DNA of 64,000 bases from Macrolepiota albuminosa. Taxonomy: Eukaryota > Basidiomycota > Agaricomycetes > Agaricales > Agaricaceae. A program made the position numbers and the translations under genes. The stretch spans positions 62,001 through 126,000 of the forward strand of contig JAMWFC010000010.1 in assembly GCA_027475525.1 (NCBI GenBank). The letters are read 5' to 3'. The notes beneath the pieces were generated by a model that worked only from the letters and a program-made list of their open reading frames with translations, searched no databases and was not told the DNA's origin. Below, piece after piece: positions 44,644-55,920 of the stretch (positions are counted from its first letter, which is position 1; each line of letters starts with the position of its first letter).

Positions 44644-45104
44644 TTAGCCATGTCGACTTTGTGGAAAGTGAGGCCTAGTATATAAAGCAAATCGGCAAAT
44701 CCGTTCCTCTCTTCCCATATTTAAAATATCGTCATTGCCTATGCCATCCTGAATTTACAAACTACAGTATATACAGCGTGAACAAGAACTCGTCTCAAGC
44801 GCTCAAATCTTCGAAATCAGCAATCGAGCTCAGCAAATGGGTCAAGTTAACAACCTACCTTTTGATCAACTTTTGTTACAGCGCTGTGTGCCTTCATCGT
44901 ATGGGTATTCAGATTACTATCAGCATTGACCTGCTGCAATAAATAACATTTATATTCAAAAGAAGAATACAATGTGTGAAATTGGACGCTTACTTCTCCG
45001 TCGTCTCTCTTATCTCCCTTTGTCGAGATCATTTGGCGGATATGCTCGAGCACACGCGAGTTGCTCGCCACAAGAAGGAGACGACGAAGGGAGAACATAG
45101 TCAA
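44644..45104 (-). CDS. Small hypothetical protein, three-exon model (about 96 aa)
   Basis: MTMFSLRRLLLVASNSRVLE starts exon 45104-44994; a GTAAGC...GCAG intron joins it in phase 0 to exon 44933-44859, and a longer intron (about 110 nt) could join a third exon ending at TAA 44646-44644. The basic, hydrophobic N-terminus could be a mitochondrial targeting signal. I recognise no family, and the third exon is uncertain. Confidence 0.3.
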
Positions 45105-47440
45105 GGTGCGCTCTGTGAGTTAAAGAATACCGCCACCCATGTCCAACGCCTTTAAGTATTCTGCTCATCGGGCTTTTCCGTTTGGAGGAAAGAAGCAAGG
45201 ATATTTTTCAACTTCTTCCATTAGAAAGACATGACCGCATAACGAGATCGCCGTCGGGAACGTGATTTGGTGGACTGTGGACGTGGCAAAGTATAAGTGA
45301 GAGATGAAATTCGAATAGGCGATAACTCGCGGGAAATTAAAGAATTTAGAGATCGCCATGACATCACAAGATCGGCAAAAGCTTATTATCTCCACGACAA
45401 CAAGGCGCACGCGCTTGGAATTTGCGTTTGTCAGTCAATTCCAGTAAGAAAACAGCTTAAAAAACAACAACAGTATAACACTCGACACAGCATGTCTTAA
45501 ATTGACGTCCGTCTAGATATCGTTTGGTCGGAAAATAGTTGCGCCAATGTTCCGGAGACACGGGATCACGCCATCCTTATTTAAGAAAGAAAGCACATTG
45601 ATATCTTGTTTTAGACAGATTGTAGCTCGGCTCCAGTCAGTCAACAAGCCGAAGCAACTGCAAAAAAGGGGACCAACCACTTGCCTCTTACCCCGCAATC
45701 GGCAAGCATCGATTTTCACAGACGACATTCTTGCGATACAATCCATAACAGTGGTTGGTCGACGATAGCGGACACCTCATATCAGCGGTGGAATGCCCCG
45801 CTACCCATCCTTTGGCCCGTGAACCTGAGAAAATTGTGTCAAGGCGACCATAAGAGCACGGTTCTACTTTGCCTGCGCTTCGTATTCCTCTGAAAATGAT
45901 TTACGTCGGCTTTGGCACATAGTATTTCGTTGAAGACGTCGCAGACCACGCTCTTGATATATCTAAAATTCCACGCCTTATTCGTCTTGCCCTCCTGGCA
46001 AGCGTGGTCGACGACGACAATCTCTGAGCTGCATTATGCACCATCAGACCCTAACTAGTTCATCGAAAGCGTACTTTTTCCAGCCCGATCCTATAATCCT
46101 CGTGTATCCATACATAATTGCCGCTTGTTGTTCCCTATCCAAGGTAATATGCTTATTTTTAATGACACGCCGTCTGATGATTAGTCCAGGGGCGAACAAA
46201 CGTGATACCTCTACCACTTTTCCAAGGCGCAAGAGGTCGAGCGGGACACCATTATCTGTACCGTGAGCTACTATTACCGATGAGAATTATGACTTGACTA
46301 ATGAAATTTCGATGTTGCTTCATCCCATTAAGTACACGTCTCTGTCTCTTTTTGTTTCCGAAGACTGTCCATTGAAATTTCTTCAGTATCCGAGGGTTTA
46401 CGACGATGATGTCCTTGACCTCGCATAGATCATCATCCGTTTTAAGTGACACAGACAGCGGGATCTGCTATGTCCTCCGTTCGAACTATCCCTGTCACTG
46501 CAAATACCTTGTATGCATCTGAGCTCGTCAAAAAATTGATACGCAGGAATGATAAAAGACTTGTAAGACTACTCTTCGCTACTTGTCGTTTCTATTACTA
46601 TCAATAACCTATTGTAATAACAGAGAGATGGTTTCGTCCCTAACACGAACCGTGATGATAACTTCAAGGAGGCACAACAGGCAAAAATCGCATCAGAAGG
46701 TACGTGTACTGAACTTCTCCCTTTCACCAACTCTCTAATGCCAGTACGAAAATGAGCGTGAAGTCCTTCGTGGAATCTATATAATCATACCATCTCACCC
46801 TCAACACAAATTACAAGCGACTGAATTTATGGTCGAAGTTGAAACAGTCATAGATTACTGAAGTCGTCAGGACAAACTTGTTCGACAAAATCCACGTAGA
46901 CCACAGAAAATCCAGCAAAAATATCCTTAGTACTCGTTATAACGCATAGGCAGATAAAACAATTCCTTGCCAGAATGACAAGAAAAGGCACAGTTAGTGC
47001 AGAAAGTATTATTAAATCAGAGATAGTCGGGAGTAAGGCCACGGAAGAAGTCAAGAAGCTAAAGAGTTATTATAAAGTGTTGGCGTCATGACAAATCAAA
47101 CTTAGACATCTACCACGTAATTAAAACCAAGGTGACCTGGGAGAGTTTCTTAAGAAAAAGACAAATGAGAGGACGAAGAGTGTTGGAACGTAGCAATAAC
47201 ACCTTATTAAACAAGTAGAGAGTCCAAGGAGCGATTTGACTAGAAAACCAGTAATGTTCCAGGGTCGCGTGGGTGTTGTACCGGCAGAAAATCACCCTCC
47301 CTCAATAATATCAGACTGAGAGTCAGTTACTTACAAAAGCTCTGAACTGATTTTCATCCTGAAGTGACAGTCTGGAAGTCGAACAGGGGATCAGCTCATG
47401 GAGAAACGTTCTTTGTCTCTGTATACGCGCTGACGCAAAC
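45105..47440. other. Debris with the second copy of the duplicated unknown relic
   Basis: 45660-46250 is the diverged partner of 27000-27530. A separate plus-strand fragment at about 46620-46860 reads RDGFVPNTNRDDNFKEAQQA, an intron (GTACGT...CCAG), then YENEREVLRGIYIII with a stop; it may be an exon pair of a lost gene. Nothing else is supported up to the gene at 47512. Confidence 0.35.
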
Positions 47441-47511
47441 ACGTGTTAACTCCACGTCAGAGACAAATCCCACCACTCTGCTTGAATACCGTTCATCTAA
47501 TTGTGCTTTTC

Positions 47512-48954
47512 ATGGGTTCTTCTCAAAGTATTATCTCTCAGGAAGCTGTTATTACTGTAGCTGTCGTTGCCGCAGTTGGCTTTGGCTACAGCAAATTCGG
47601 ACCATCGGCTACGACATCGAACACACCAACGGGCGCAGAAACAAGTGGGAAGAAAGGAAAGAAGAATAAAAAGGCTTCTGTACCGTCACCTGCATCTGAA
47701 GCTTCCGGTTTGTCACCGCCAACGCCGATAGTGGTGCCGTTCCCAGTGGTTATTCCAGGCGGCTTTGATGGTACTATCACGCCAGAGCCCGAAATTCCTT
47801 TGTCAGATGCTCCTAGATCAGGCAAATCCAAAAAAAAGAAGAAGACCAGGGTTACAAGCTCTGCGACGTTGAAGCAGCCCCATAATGCGAGACTACCTCA
47901 AACAGAATCCAAAGTCCAGGCATCTGGTTCGACCCCTTCCACGGACAAGGACATATCAAACAGCATAGAGAAACGCATGGTTACAGTTCCACCCAGTACA
48001 CGTACTACATCGTCTCCAAAGGCTGCTACTACTCGCCAGTTGAACAAAGTCCAGTCGTCCGTTTCTATCGATACAGACGGTTCCTGGACCCGCGTAGAAT
48101 CGCACCGCACCAAATCCGGGCGCTCTGTGGACAATACCACCACTAGTGCAAGCGAGGCAGATCCTGCAACTGGGACTTCATCTCCAGTCGTAGAACGTAT
48201 GGAAATAGAGGGGGAGGCCGACATCGATGACGACGATCGCTTCTTTACCCGGTCGTTAAACCCCGAGGAGCGACGCCCGCTTGCAGAGAGAATGCTTCCT
48301 AGGCCTAGGAAGACCGGTGTTGAGAGGTACGCTCATTATCCGTTTTACTGACCTGGTATGTTGAATGACCGACGGTCGACTTGCTTTCAACAAGTATGCT
48401 CGAAGCACCAGATCACCCAACCCTCTCACGCGTGATGCGTGTATCGTCTCATGCTGTTGAGCAGCCTGCGTTAGGCTTTTCGTGGGGCGATTACGAGGAT
48501 GCTCATGACGCTGATGTTGATGGGGAGGACGACAACGGGGGATGGGATGTCGTCAAGAGCCGGCGAACTCGTATGTACCTTACCTTACCTTCTCCTCTCG
48601 CTACCTCTTGAGCATTTCTCATTTGTCTTTTGTTTTGCATACGATTGCTGTTCTCACTCTGCATCCTTAGGCACAATACACCCCTCGACTTCTGAACCAT
48701 CTCCTTCGCAAACAAAGCAGAACAAAATTCCAGAAACGCTTACTAAACGTCAACGACAGAATGCCGCACGGCGAGAGACCCAGAAAGCGTTGAAAGAAGA
48801 GGCGGAGCACCAAAGGCGCGCGACTCTTGCAAGGCATCAACGGGAGTTGGAAAACGAGAGGATGAAGGAGCAGACAAGAGGAAGGGCAGGAAAGAAAGTT
48901 AGTGGGGGGATGAAGGCTGTTGTATCGGACACTGGGAAGTTTGTTTGGGAGTAG
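47512..48954 (+). CDS. Conserved basidiomycete protein with N-terminal membrane segment (424 aa)
   Basis: Exons 47512-48326, 48395-48570 and 48671-48954 join in frame with GT-AG introns. The start MGSSQSIISQEAVITVAVVA gives a single N-terminal hydrophobic segment (residues about 11-27); an upstream in-frame ATG at 47443 is less likely because the short form places the membrane segment right at the N-terminus. The middle is long, disordered and rich in Ser, Thr and Lys (a KSKKKKKTR patch near residue 105). A WTRVESHR motif and a similar WDVVKSRRT motif follow, then an acidic region and a C-terminal coiled coil rich in Arg, Glu and Gln (LTKRQRQNAARRETQKALKE). Molecular function is unknown; the tail is suggestive of RNA or ribosome association. 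Confidence 0.8.
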
Positions 48955-50330
48955 TGCAAAGCGCAACGGCCGAAAGAAAAAGAAGTATGTCATCTCCAGC
49001 ATTCATATCATCAAAGTGAAATGAACAAAGATCTTTTCAGATTGTCTGGATTTAGGAACCTTGGTTGATTGATATCTTTCGTCACCTATAACAACCGACG
49101 AAAGCTCAGCCTGGATTAGGCTTGTTATGGTTAACTATTCGCAGTACGCAAGTGAGACATTCATTACATCAGTTTACAAAAGGTGCGGATCCGGTACAAC
49201 TTCCATTACATTGTTTCTTGTCGTGAAGCTGGGTTTGTACCAGAACCATGATGAAACCCTTCACCAAGACCGGTTTTGTTCTGTCTTATACGGAGACTCG
49301 ATGGTCACATGTCCCGAAGCTCCTGTAAGTCGATTGTCGACATCCGATTGTTATCGATTGTTATCAGCAGTTATTTCAACAGCTTGTATACAGCTGTATA
49401 AGCATGGAATACATTATGACTCAGGATAGAATAGAAAGCTGGGGAACGAAGTAAGTCTGGAGAGAAGTGATACAGGGCCTATCGAAGATCAAGCCATGAC
49501 CTGACTGACGATCAAGGATGAAAAACACGGCGGCAAAAGGAGGATGAAGCTGCTTAAATGCGTCCATGGCTTATTGATGGGCAGTCGTTACCTGGATTGC
49601 CGCATTAGAGGCGTGCAGTTGTCCACCCACAAGAACTTAGTTCTAGAGCGGAATCGGGAGCCTGCAAACGATGTCGGTAGTAATGAAGTATGTATGTATT
49701 TTTGTTGTCCGACACCATGTACAGTACGAAGTACAATTCATAAAGAAGATAAATCAAAAGAATGAACGTTGTGGTGAGTGCATCCAGGTGGGAGGAAAAG
49801 AGAGAGTACGTGCCATGGAATCGTGCTCTTGTGAATTCTTAACATATGGAAGAGTGTGAGAAGCATAAGATGGTGTGTCAAACCATCTCAATTAGGCTCC
49901 CTCGGTCTTCTTCCATTTGTGTTCAATCTTCAGATTTCTGTACATACGACAAAAATCAGGGTTTTCGATCCGACGTTTGCGCCGGCACTGCCCTTGCTAC
50001 CGGTTTTCACCTTCAGCTTCTGTTTCGTGAATGAACCGACGATAGGTTGGTCAGTGTGCTGTCCGATTAACGTCGGCCGAAAATAGTCTATCTGGTCTCA
50101 TGGTACCAGATGCCGTTATTGCTCAACCGGCAAGGACCGAATGGATCTTGATCCAAATAACCCTCATGGGGAGGACTTCGGCATTTGCCGACATTGGTTG
50201 CCAATTGCTGTCCGTGGACACCGGCACCAGGTACTCGAGACCTCGCCCCCCGGACTGTAGAGGTGCTCTTCCTTCGTATCCTGTTTCATTACCATGCTGA
50301 AATTATTGAACAAAGGCTCTATCAGTACAT
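48955..50330. other. Intergenic region, nothing recognised
   Basis: Short overlapping ORFs occur on the plus strand. None has a start context, domain or splice chain that supports a gene. It lies between two plus-strand genes and should contain the terminator of the first and the promoter of the second. Confidence 0.3.
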
Positions 50331-51839
50331 ATGAACGGTTACTTGAATCCAGTTAACGGGTCATCCGTCATATCTGCCCACAGTGTTCCCAACTCTTTGC
50401 AGTGCGCGCTTAAGAGCGCCCCCGAGCCGCTGAAGCGGACTCCATCGACGTCAAAGAGTCCTACTATCTCGTCAGAGACCATCTTATCCGATGGGAAGGC
50501 CAAGGTTCCGAACGCGAACGGAATCAGCTCGTCTTTTGATCTGGACATGCAGCGCCAACTTGAGGACTATAATCGATCTATCACAATCGTGGTCTGGTAT
50601 AGGGCCGGGACAGAGCCGATACGTTTGCACTACATGAATCCCACCTTCCCCTACTTCCAACTACTGCAGCTGGAAATGCTTGTTAAAGATTTAGCCTTGA
50701 TGGCTGGGTCATTTATTGATACCTATAATCCACATTCTGGGACTTGGGAGCAACACACGATGGCATCGGTGCGTCGAGTGACTACACAACAACGTATTCT
50801 GTATAAAACACGGAGGAGCCTTCTCGATGGTTTGAGCGAGCACGATTGCCCTGGACTTCCTCAAGAAGTAGCAGCACAAGCGCCAGCCCAGTTCCAAGCT
50901 CCTTCAGTACCACCAAATGAACAATCTACTGCGGCCGCAGTACCGTTACTGCGAAAGCGCGCCGCGCCGGATGACTCTTCATTGGAGCCACAGAAGGTTC
51001 ATGTACCAAATTACTACTACCCGGCCCACCTTGCTACCCCGTCTGCAAACGGTCAGGTCCCTTCATCGATTACCGAGCCTCCCAGTGTAATTTATGTAAA
51101 CAGCTCATACTCTTCATACCCTTCCCAGATGTTTTATCCTACTCCGACTTCGGCTCCGGCTCCAGCGCCGGCTACAACTGCTGCACAAACCCCCGCACCT
51201 GCCCATACTCCTTTAGCCTCATCTCCATCTCCAGCTCCCATTCCGGCCTCTTCACCAACACCTGATCCCGCATTATCTCCAAGCATATCGAACCAGGCTG
51301 AACCGTCGACCCCGTCGACATCTGGATCCCTGCCCCCCATCCCATACCATCCTCATCCTCCTCTCAAGCGCTGGCCAAACGATTATACTGTGTCCGAGTT
51401 GACCAATGGTTTCCGTATGATGGAAGCTCTTGTACGTGACGGAGGTGGCCGTGGGTCAGGTACTGTAGGCATGACTCAACGCGCGGCGTTTGAACGCGTT
51501 TTCGGAAGCCGATATGTTAAGAGCACGGTTTGTCGCCACCGTGGTGTGTGGCGTAAAGCTGCCGGTCCGTTGAGAGAACAATTTGAGAGGATGGGAACAG
51601 ATGAACGAGCTTGCTGGGGAGAGTTTGTCAGGCGCGTCGAGGGTAGACCGCCGGGTAAGGCGGCTCAAGTTCAGATGCAGATGCAGAACGTAGGTGTTTA
51701 TCAGCCCCATGCGGGTAGCGAGATTGCGGTTGTCACGGAACCTCGACCACAACCTGAGGTGGCACAACCTCCTGCGGACGAGCCTGCTATGGCTTCGTTG
51801 CAGTGCCCTGACGGACAGGGGTCCGCAGCGTTTGGATAA
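50331..51839 (+). CDS. Conserved Agaricomycete protein, Pro-rich linker and C-terminal domain (502 aa)
   Basis: One uninterrupted ORF from MNGYLNPVNGSS to a TAA at 51837-51839. Residues about 68-165 form a globular part (SITIVVWYRAGTEPIRLHYM). Residues about 235-340 are Pro/Ala/Ser-rich, with repeated APAPA-type units. A C-terminal domain follows (about 345-430) with YTVSELTNGFRMMEAL, FERVFGSRYVKSTVCRHRGV and GTDERACWGEFVRR. Such domains occur in basidiomycete proteins annotated as hypothetical or as transcription regulators. The basic, His-containing C-terminal domain would fit nucleic-acid binding, but this is inference. There is no intron and no sign of decay. Confidence 0.75.
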   Translation: MNGYLNPVNGSSVISAHSVPNSLQCALKSAPEPLKRTPSTSKSPTISSETILSDGKAKVPNANGISSSFDLDMQRQLEDYNRSITIVVWYRAGTEPIRLHYMNPTFPYFQLLQLEMLVKDLALMAGSFIDTYNPHSGTWEQHTMASVRRVTTQQRILYKTRRSLLDGLSEHDCPGLPQEVAAQAPAQFQAPSVPPNEQSTAAAVPLLRKRAAPDDSSLEPQKVHVPNYYYPAHLATPSANGQVPSSITEPPSVIYVNSSYSSYPSQMFYPTPTSAPAPAPATTAAQTPAPAHTPLASSPSPAPIPASSPTPDPALSPSISNQAEPSTPSTSGSLPPIPYHPHPPLKRWPNDYTVSELTNGFRMMEALVRDGGGRGSGTVGMTQRAAFERVFGSRYVKSTVCRHRGVWRKAAGPLREQFERMGTDERACWGEFVRRVEGRPPGKAAQVQMQMQNVGVYQPHAGSEIAVVTEPRPQPEVAQPPADEPAMASLQCPDGQGSAAFG

Positions 51840-52600
51840 CTGTGGTCGCCTCGGTAAACCCGACCCTGGGTAGACGTTTCATCTGGATACATACTACATA
51901 TCATCATTTGCCCCACTCTATATCCGTATCATTTCCATGTCGTCATTCTCATATACCATTGTACATGTATTGCTTATCTCTGTGATAATATGTAAGCCCT
52001 GGAGGGAGTAGTTGAGCTGAAGCCTGAAGAATGTACTCGAACTGAAATGAGAGTCTATTGCAAGTCCGGACTCTAAGTTACTAATAATTTGCCTTGTTTT
52101 TGATCTGGGTACCCCACGTTTGACAATGATAGTGTAATATCACAATCATAAATCACGGCTTTGCTCTTGGCCACCACTGTCGGCAATTCCATGGATTCCG
52201 CTCACAACTCGGACTTGCTTTCAAGGTTCAATAAGTCGGAGTTCTACACACATATTCGTTGTTTCCTTTCCATCCCTTTCCATCCCTTGCACTTCCGTTA
52301 ATCTCTATGACCGTGATATGGGGTTTTGACTTGTCGAAAATGCATTGGGGGGCGTTCCGGCGCTCTGAGATGTACAATAAGAAGTGGTATATGAGACGGC
52401 TACGATTCAGTGAGTCTCGAAAATTCTTTTGTTGAAACTCTCGCGTGCTCAAGAAACGTAGTTTTTTATCAGGTATGTCAGCCGTATGGATGTAAAACCC
52501 CGATCTCAGCTTTACCGTACAGCTAGCAATGAACGTGTGTCTCGCTGCAGAGGTGCGAGGTGTACAGTGTTTCGCATTCATGTACTATTCTGAACTCGCA
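51840..52600. other. Intergenic region
   Basis: The 3' flank of the 502-aa protein gene and the 5' flank of the membrane protein gene. A minus-strand ORF at 52581-52228 has no recognisable feature. A short repeat CCATCCCTTTCCATCCCTT is present at 52267-52287. Confidence 0.3.
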
Positions 52601-52619
52601 AACAGTGTACCGCGACATA

Positions 52620-53237
52620 TTCGCTATCCAAATACGAAGATCTGCAGCGCCATATTGCAGATTATACTCATAACGCTGCTAAGGTCCACAATAACGACAT
52701 AATCGCCGCAGAATGTCTTACGATAGTATTCTGCGTACTCGTTGCTACTCTATTCGGCGCGGATTTCTTTTTCCTCGTCTTCTGGCCCGAACGCAAGTAT
52801 CCCAAATGGTATAATATTGTACGGTTAGGATGCGGGCTCTTCATAGTTATGGGCCTATGGGCTTCAGCGTTAGCCAGCACGGCATGTCACTTGATCTCTC
52901 ATCTATCATATGATGATAATTGAAGCCTCGGTCACAGGTATCAGCGTTAGCCAGCACGGCATGTCACTTGATCTCTCATCTATCATATGATGATAATTGA
53001 AGCCTCGGTCACAGGTATTGTGGCAGCACACGTAGCTGATTTCACGGGCGTCGATGAACAGACTAAGCATAGCATACTAGACATATACTACAGGCCACCA
53101 CTAGGTAATTTTCATTAGTTTTTGATGAGTACTTCGATGACAATGTCTGGTGATAGCGTACCGCCATTGGCCGACGAATATTGCCTACGTTGTTCTCCTC
53201 TGGCTGGGCCTAGTGTTTACAGGTTGCGCGTAAGAAC
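52620..53237 (+). CDS. Four-helix membrane protein (Agaricomycete family), disturbed by a 77-bp duplication
   Basis: The first exon reads KYEDLQRHIADYTHNAAKVH, then two membrane segments (AAECLTIVFCVLVATLFGAD and VRLGCGLFIVMGLWASALAS). Later exons read GIVAAHVADFTGVDEQTK with YYRPPL, then WPTNIAYVVLLWLGLVFTGC before a TGA at 53234-53236. The order matches a widespread mushroom family of small four-helix membrane proteins of unknown function. The exact 77-bp duplication (52864-53017) repeats the exon end and the following intron; with a single copy the intron would run from GCATGT or a nearby donor to CACAG. The start codon is unresolved because the upstream ATG (52582) is out of frame. Confidence 0.65.
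52864..53017 (+). repeat. 77-bp exact tandem duplication (two units)
   Basis: Units 52864-52940 and 52941-53017 are identical, starting TCAGCGTTAGCCAGC. The copy spans an exon end and most of an intron of the membrane protein gene. Confidence 0.9.
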
Positions 53238-53239
53238 AA

Positions 53240-55900
53240 AAAATTCCATATGGGTCTTCTCCTGACGATTACTCTGCCACAGACTAATTACAATGTGGCT
53301 GGGTGTGATACACGAAGGAAATAGCGGAACTGGATCGAGAACCGTGCAGCCCCTTTCGGAATACGATGATGCACCGCTACAAAGGGATAAGGACACCCGT
53401 GCGAGTTCGTCCGAAATACGTAGGACGCCCAATAGCATCGATAATGTCTGATCCTCTCACGCATATATTTTCCCCTCTCTTCAAAATTCTGGTCCCTCTC
53501 CATTTTAGAAAGCGAGACTGCGTGTATCATTCCTATATACCATAAACGTGACACCACCATCGGGCTATTCGTCCGTACGATGGCCAATTATGTTCTTGTT
53601 CTTAACCTTTGATGTCGCCGAAGAATCATTATGCAGCGTGATAATCAAAATGATGATAAAACAGTACGAGAAATGTGGCGAATCCTTCCAGCAGACTTGC
53701 TATTTGAGGATCGTTGAAACAAACGCTCATCACCAGATGGAACATGAACTCTTTGTCTTATCATCTTCTTTGATAGTAGATAGCTTCAGCAAGGTAGACG
53801 AAGACTATAGCCACCAGCGACACGCGTACCAAGGACAATACGTATCCAGTCATTCCATGCGGGGCAATATCATAAGAACCATGCATGATCATCATGCCCA
53901 GTAGAAGGAACATGTTCTTCCGATCTTCATGTTGGAAGGATTTGTTTTCTCCTTCCTGATTGGACCCGAAGTCAATCCAACCTTTCATCGGCTATGGAGG
54001 TAGCCGAAGGCCACCGCACTCAACTGCAAAACTAAGACAAAGCGCTTCTATGATCGAGAAGTATTCACAGCTGTGTTAATTGTTCAATGAAAATTGCAAA
54101 CCATATTTCAATGTGACATGGATATCATAGTCATTGTATTGCATGTATGCAGCATTTCTAAACCACCCAAGAACAAAGCGAGGTAGTTTAAGATGTCTGC
54201 ACTGCGGTAAGTGTCTTCCCTCAAATGAGATATGGAGTCCTGCTCCTCTCGTTTGTCTTGCCTGAGCCTGTGGCTAAGACGGACAATATCCGACTTCATT
54301 TTACTGTCAGAACCTCACACCAACTACAAGGGCAAAACACAAACAATTTATTGCGCCCAAAAGATCTCGGAAGATTCTAGTATATGGGAAAGGAAGACTC
54401 AGTCACTCAAAATGGTGTTGAACAATATCAATGCCGGAAGTGAACTCATAATCATGCTGACCAATGGGGAGTATGCACTTTTTGCCGCTGGTCACACAAG
54501 TTCTAAAGAAGGAAAATGGCTGTTGTTCGTTCTCCGGACATGCCGCATGCATTATCCATCCCAATATAGAGCTAAAGCGTTAAGCTAATAATAATACTCA
54601 ACGTTAGGCGTGTGGAAAATCATGAAGTTTCTCTGCGTAGCATTGATTTGTCAGGGGCTGCGACACAGATTCAAGCATTTTCATCGCCGGATCTTAGGAA
54701 AATGGATGAGATTTCAACGAGCATACATGTCTTCAATATAAAGGTTTCCGGAGGTATAAAGCGACTAAAAACAAAAGGACAAGCTTATCCATCAGAAGTC
54801 CGCAAATTAACACATCAGGCTAGAGGGTAGGGGCAAGTTTCATCACCTCCGATTGCTATCTCTTCAAGAGGCCATAAAGGACAGAGATTGATAACTGTAA
54901 GAGTACGACATACCGGTGAATGCACACAAAAGGTTCCTAGTTGAGAAAGCGAAGAGATTAGGCCCTAATTATTAGGGCCGAAGGAATGGGTCCGCGCCTT
55001 CGTCCTCGATTGGAATTTTTAACGGAAACAGAATTTTTGGTGCACTTGGTTTCTGACGGGATTGAAGGGGAGCAGCAGGTATTAGCCAGCATGTTCCTTA
55101 TTACCCAAATAGTATACTTGAAATTCGGAAGCCACAAGCGAAAAATTATTACCAAGGTATGATCGTAACTTATTTCAGCGTCAACCACATAACATGAATG
55201 TAAACATCTTCTTCCTTCTAAGACAGAGGACAATGGAGACCAAAAGACTCTGAACATATGCTAGTAGGCAAGAAACATCCGTAACCATCTAGATTTTGTA
55301 GCCAGTGAGGCGCAAAGTCTGTAATGGTAAATTGCGACTCGCCAGCGATGGATTTTAAACCCATATAGAATGACTGTTCTCGCACGAGTAGACATCGTCG
55401 TTATGTACAGCTGAGTGCTGCCAAATGATATCAGATGAGGTCTTATCGTCTGGGAAGAACCGAAGTGTCCGGATTGATGATCCTCGAGAACTTGCCCTCG
55501 GCTCGGAAGACGCCGTTGACGGGTTTCATGTTCCAGCCCTAAGCCTTGTGCGAGATGGTCAGCGTTAGGTCGACCACGAAGTCGCAGAATCTCTCAGGCA
55601 GCCAAGAAGACCAAGAGAAGACGGGCGTGAGGAAAGCTAATGGAGTGGGAAATACCGAGATGAGACGGTTCCCCGAAACTGGATCTCGACAGATCAGATA
55701 GGTACAGCTTGAGAGAAATTGTCCACGTTCGGTTGGTGTTAGGACGACAGCCAAGAGATGCTGATCCAATCCGGCGCCCTTTGGCCTTGTTATTGCCATC
55801 GGCAATACCATGCCGCGACGTTGGTTGGAAAGCAAAAAGACCGGACTTGGTAGAATCCTTCAAACACAGAATCAGCCATCTTTCGCGCGCTCACTCGCAC
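53240..55900. other. Long stretch with only weak coding signals
   Basis: Candidates that I could not turn into genes: a minus-strand hydrophobic ORF at 53988-53761 (MTGYVLSLVRVSLVAIVFVY); a minus-strand ORF at 54299-54108; a plus-strand ORF at 54232-54588 (contains LNNINAGSELIIMLTNGEYA); and a minus-strand reading near 55560-55450 (KPVNGVFRAEGKFSRIINPD, preceded by a stop). They may be remains of membrane protein genes. No repeats were seen. Confidence 0.25.
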
Positions 55901-55920
55901 TACTTCTCTCTAGCTATACT

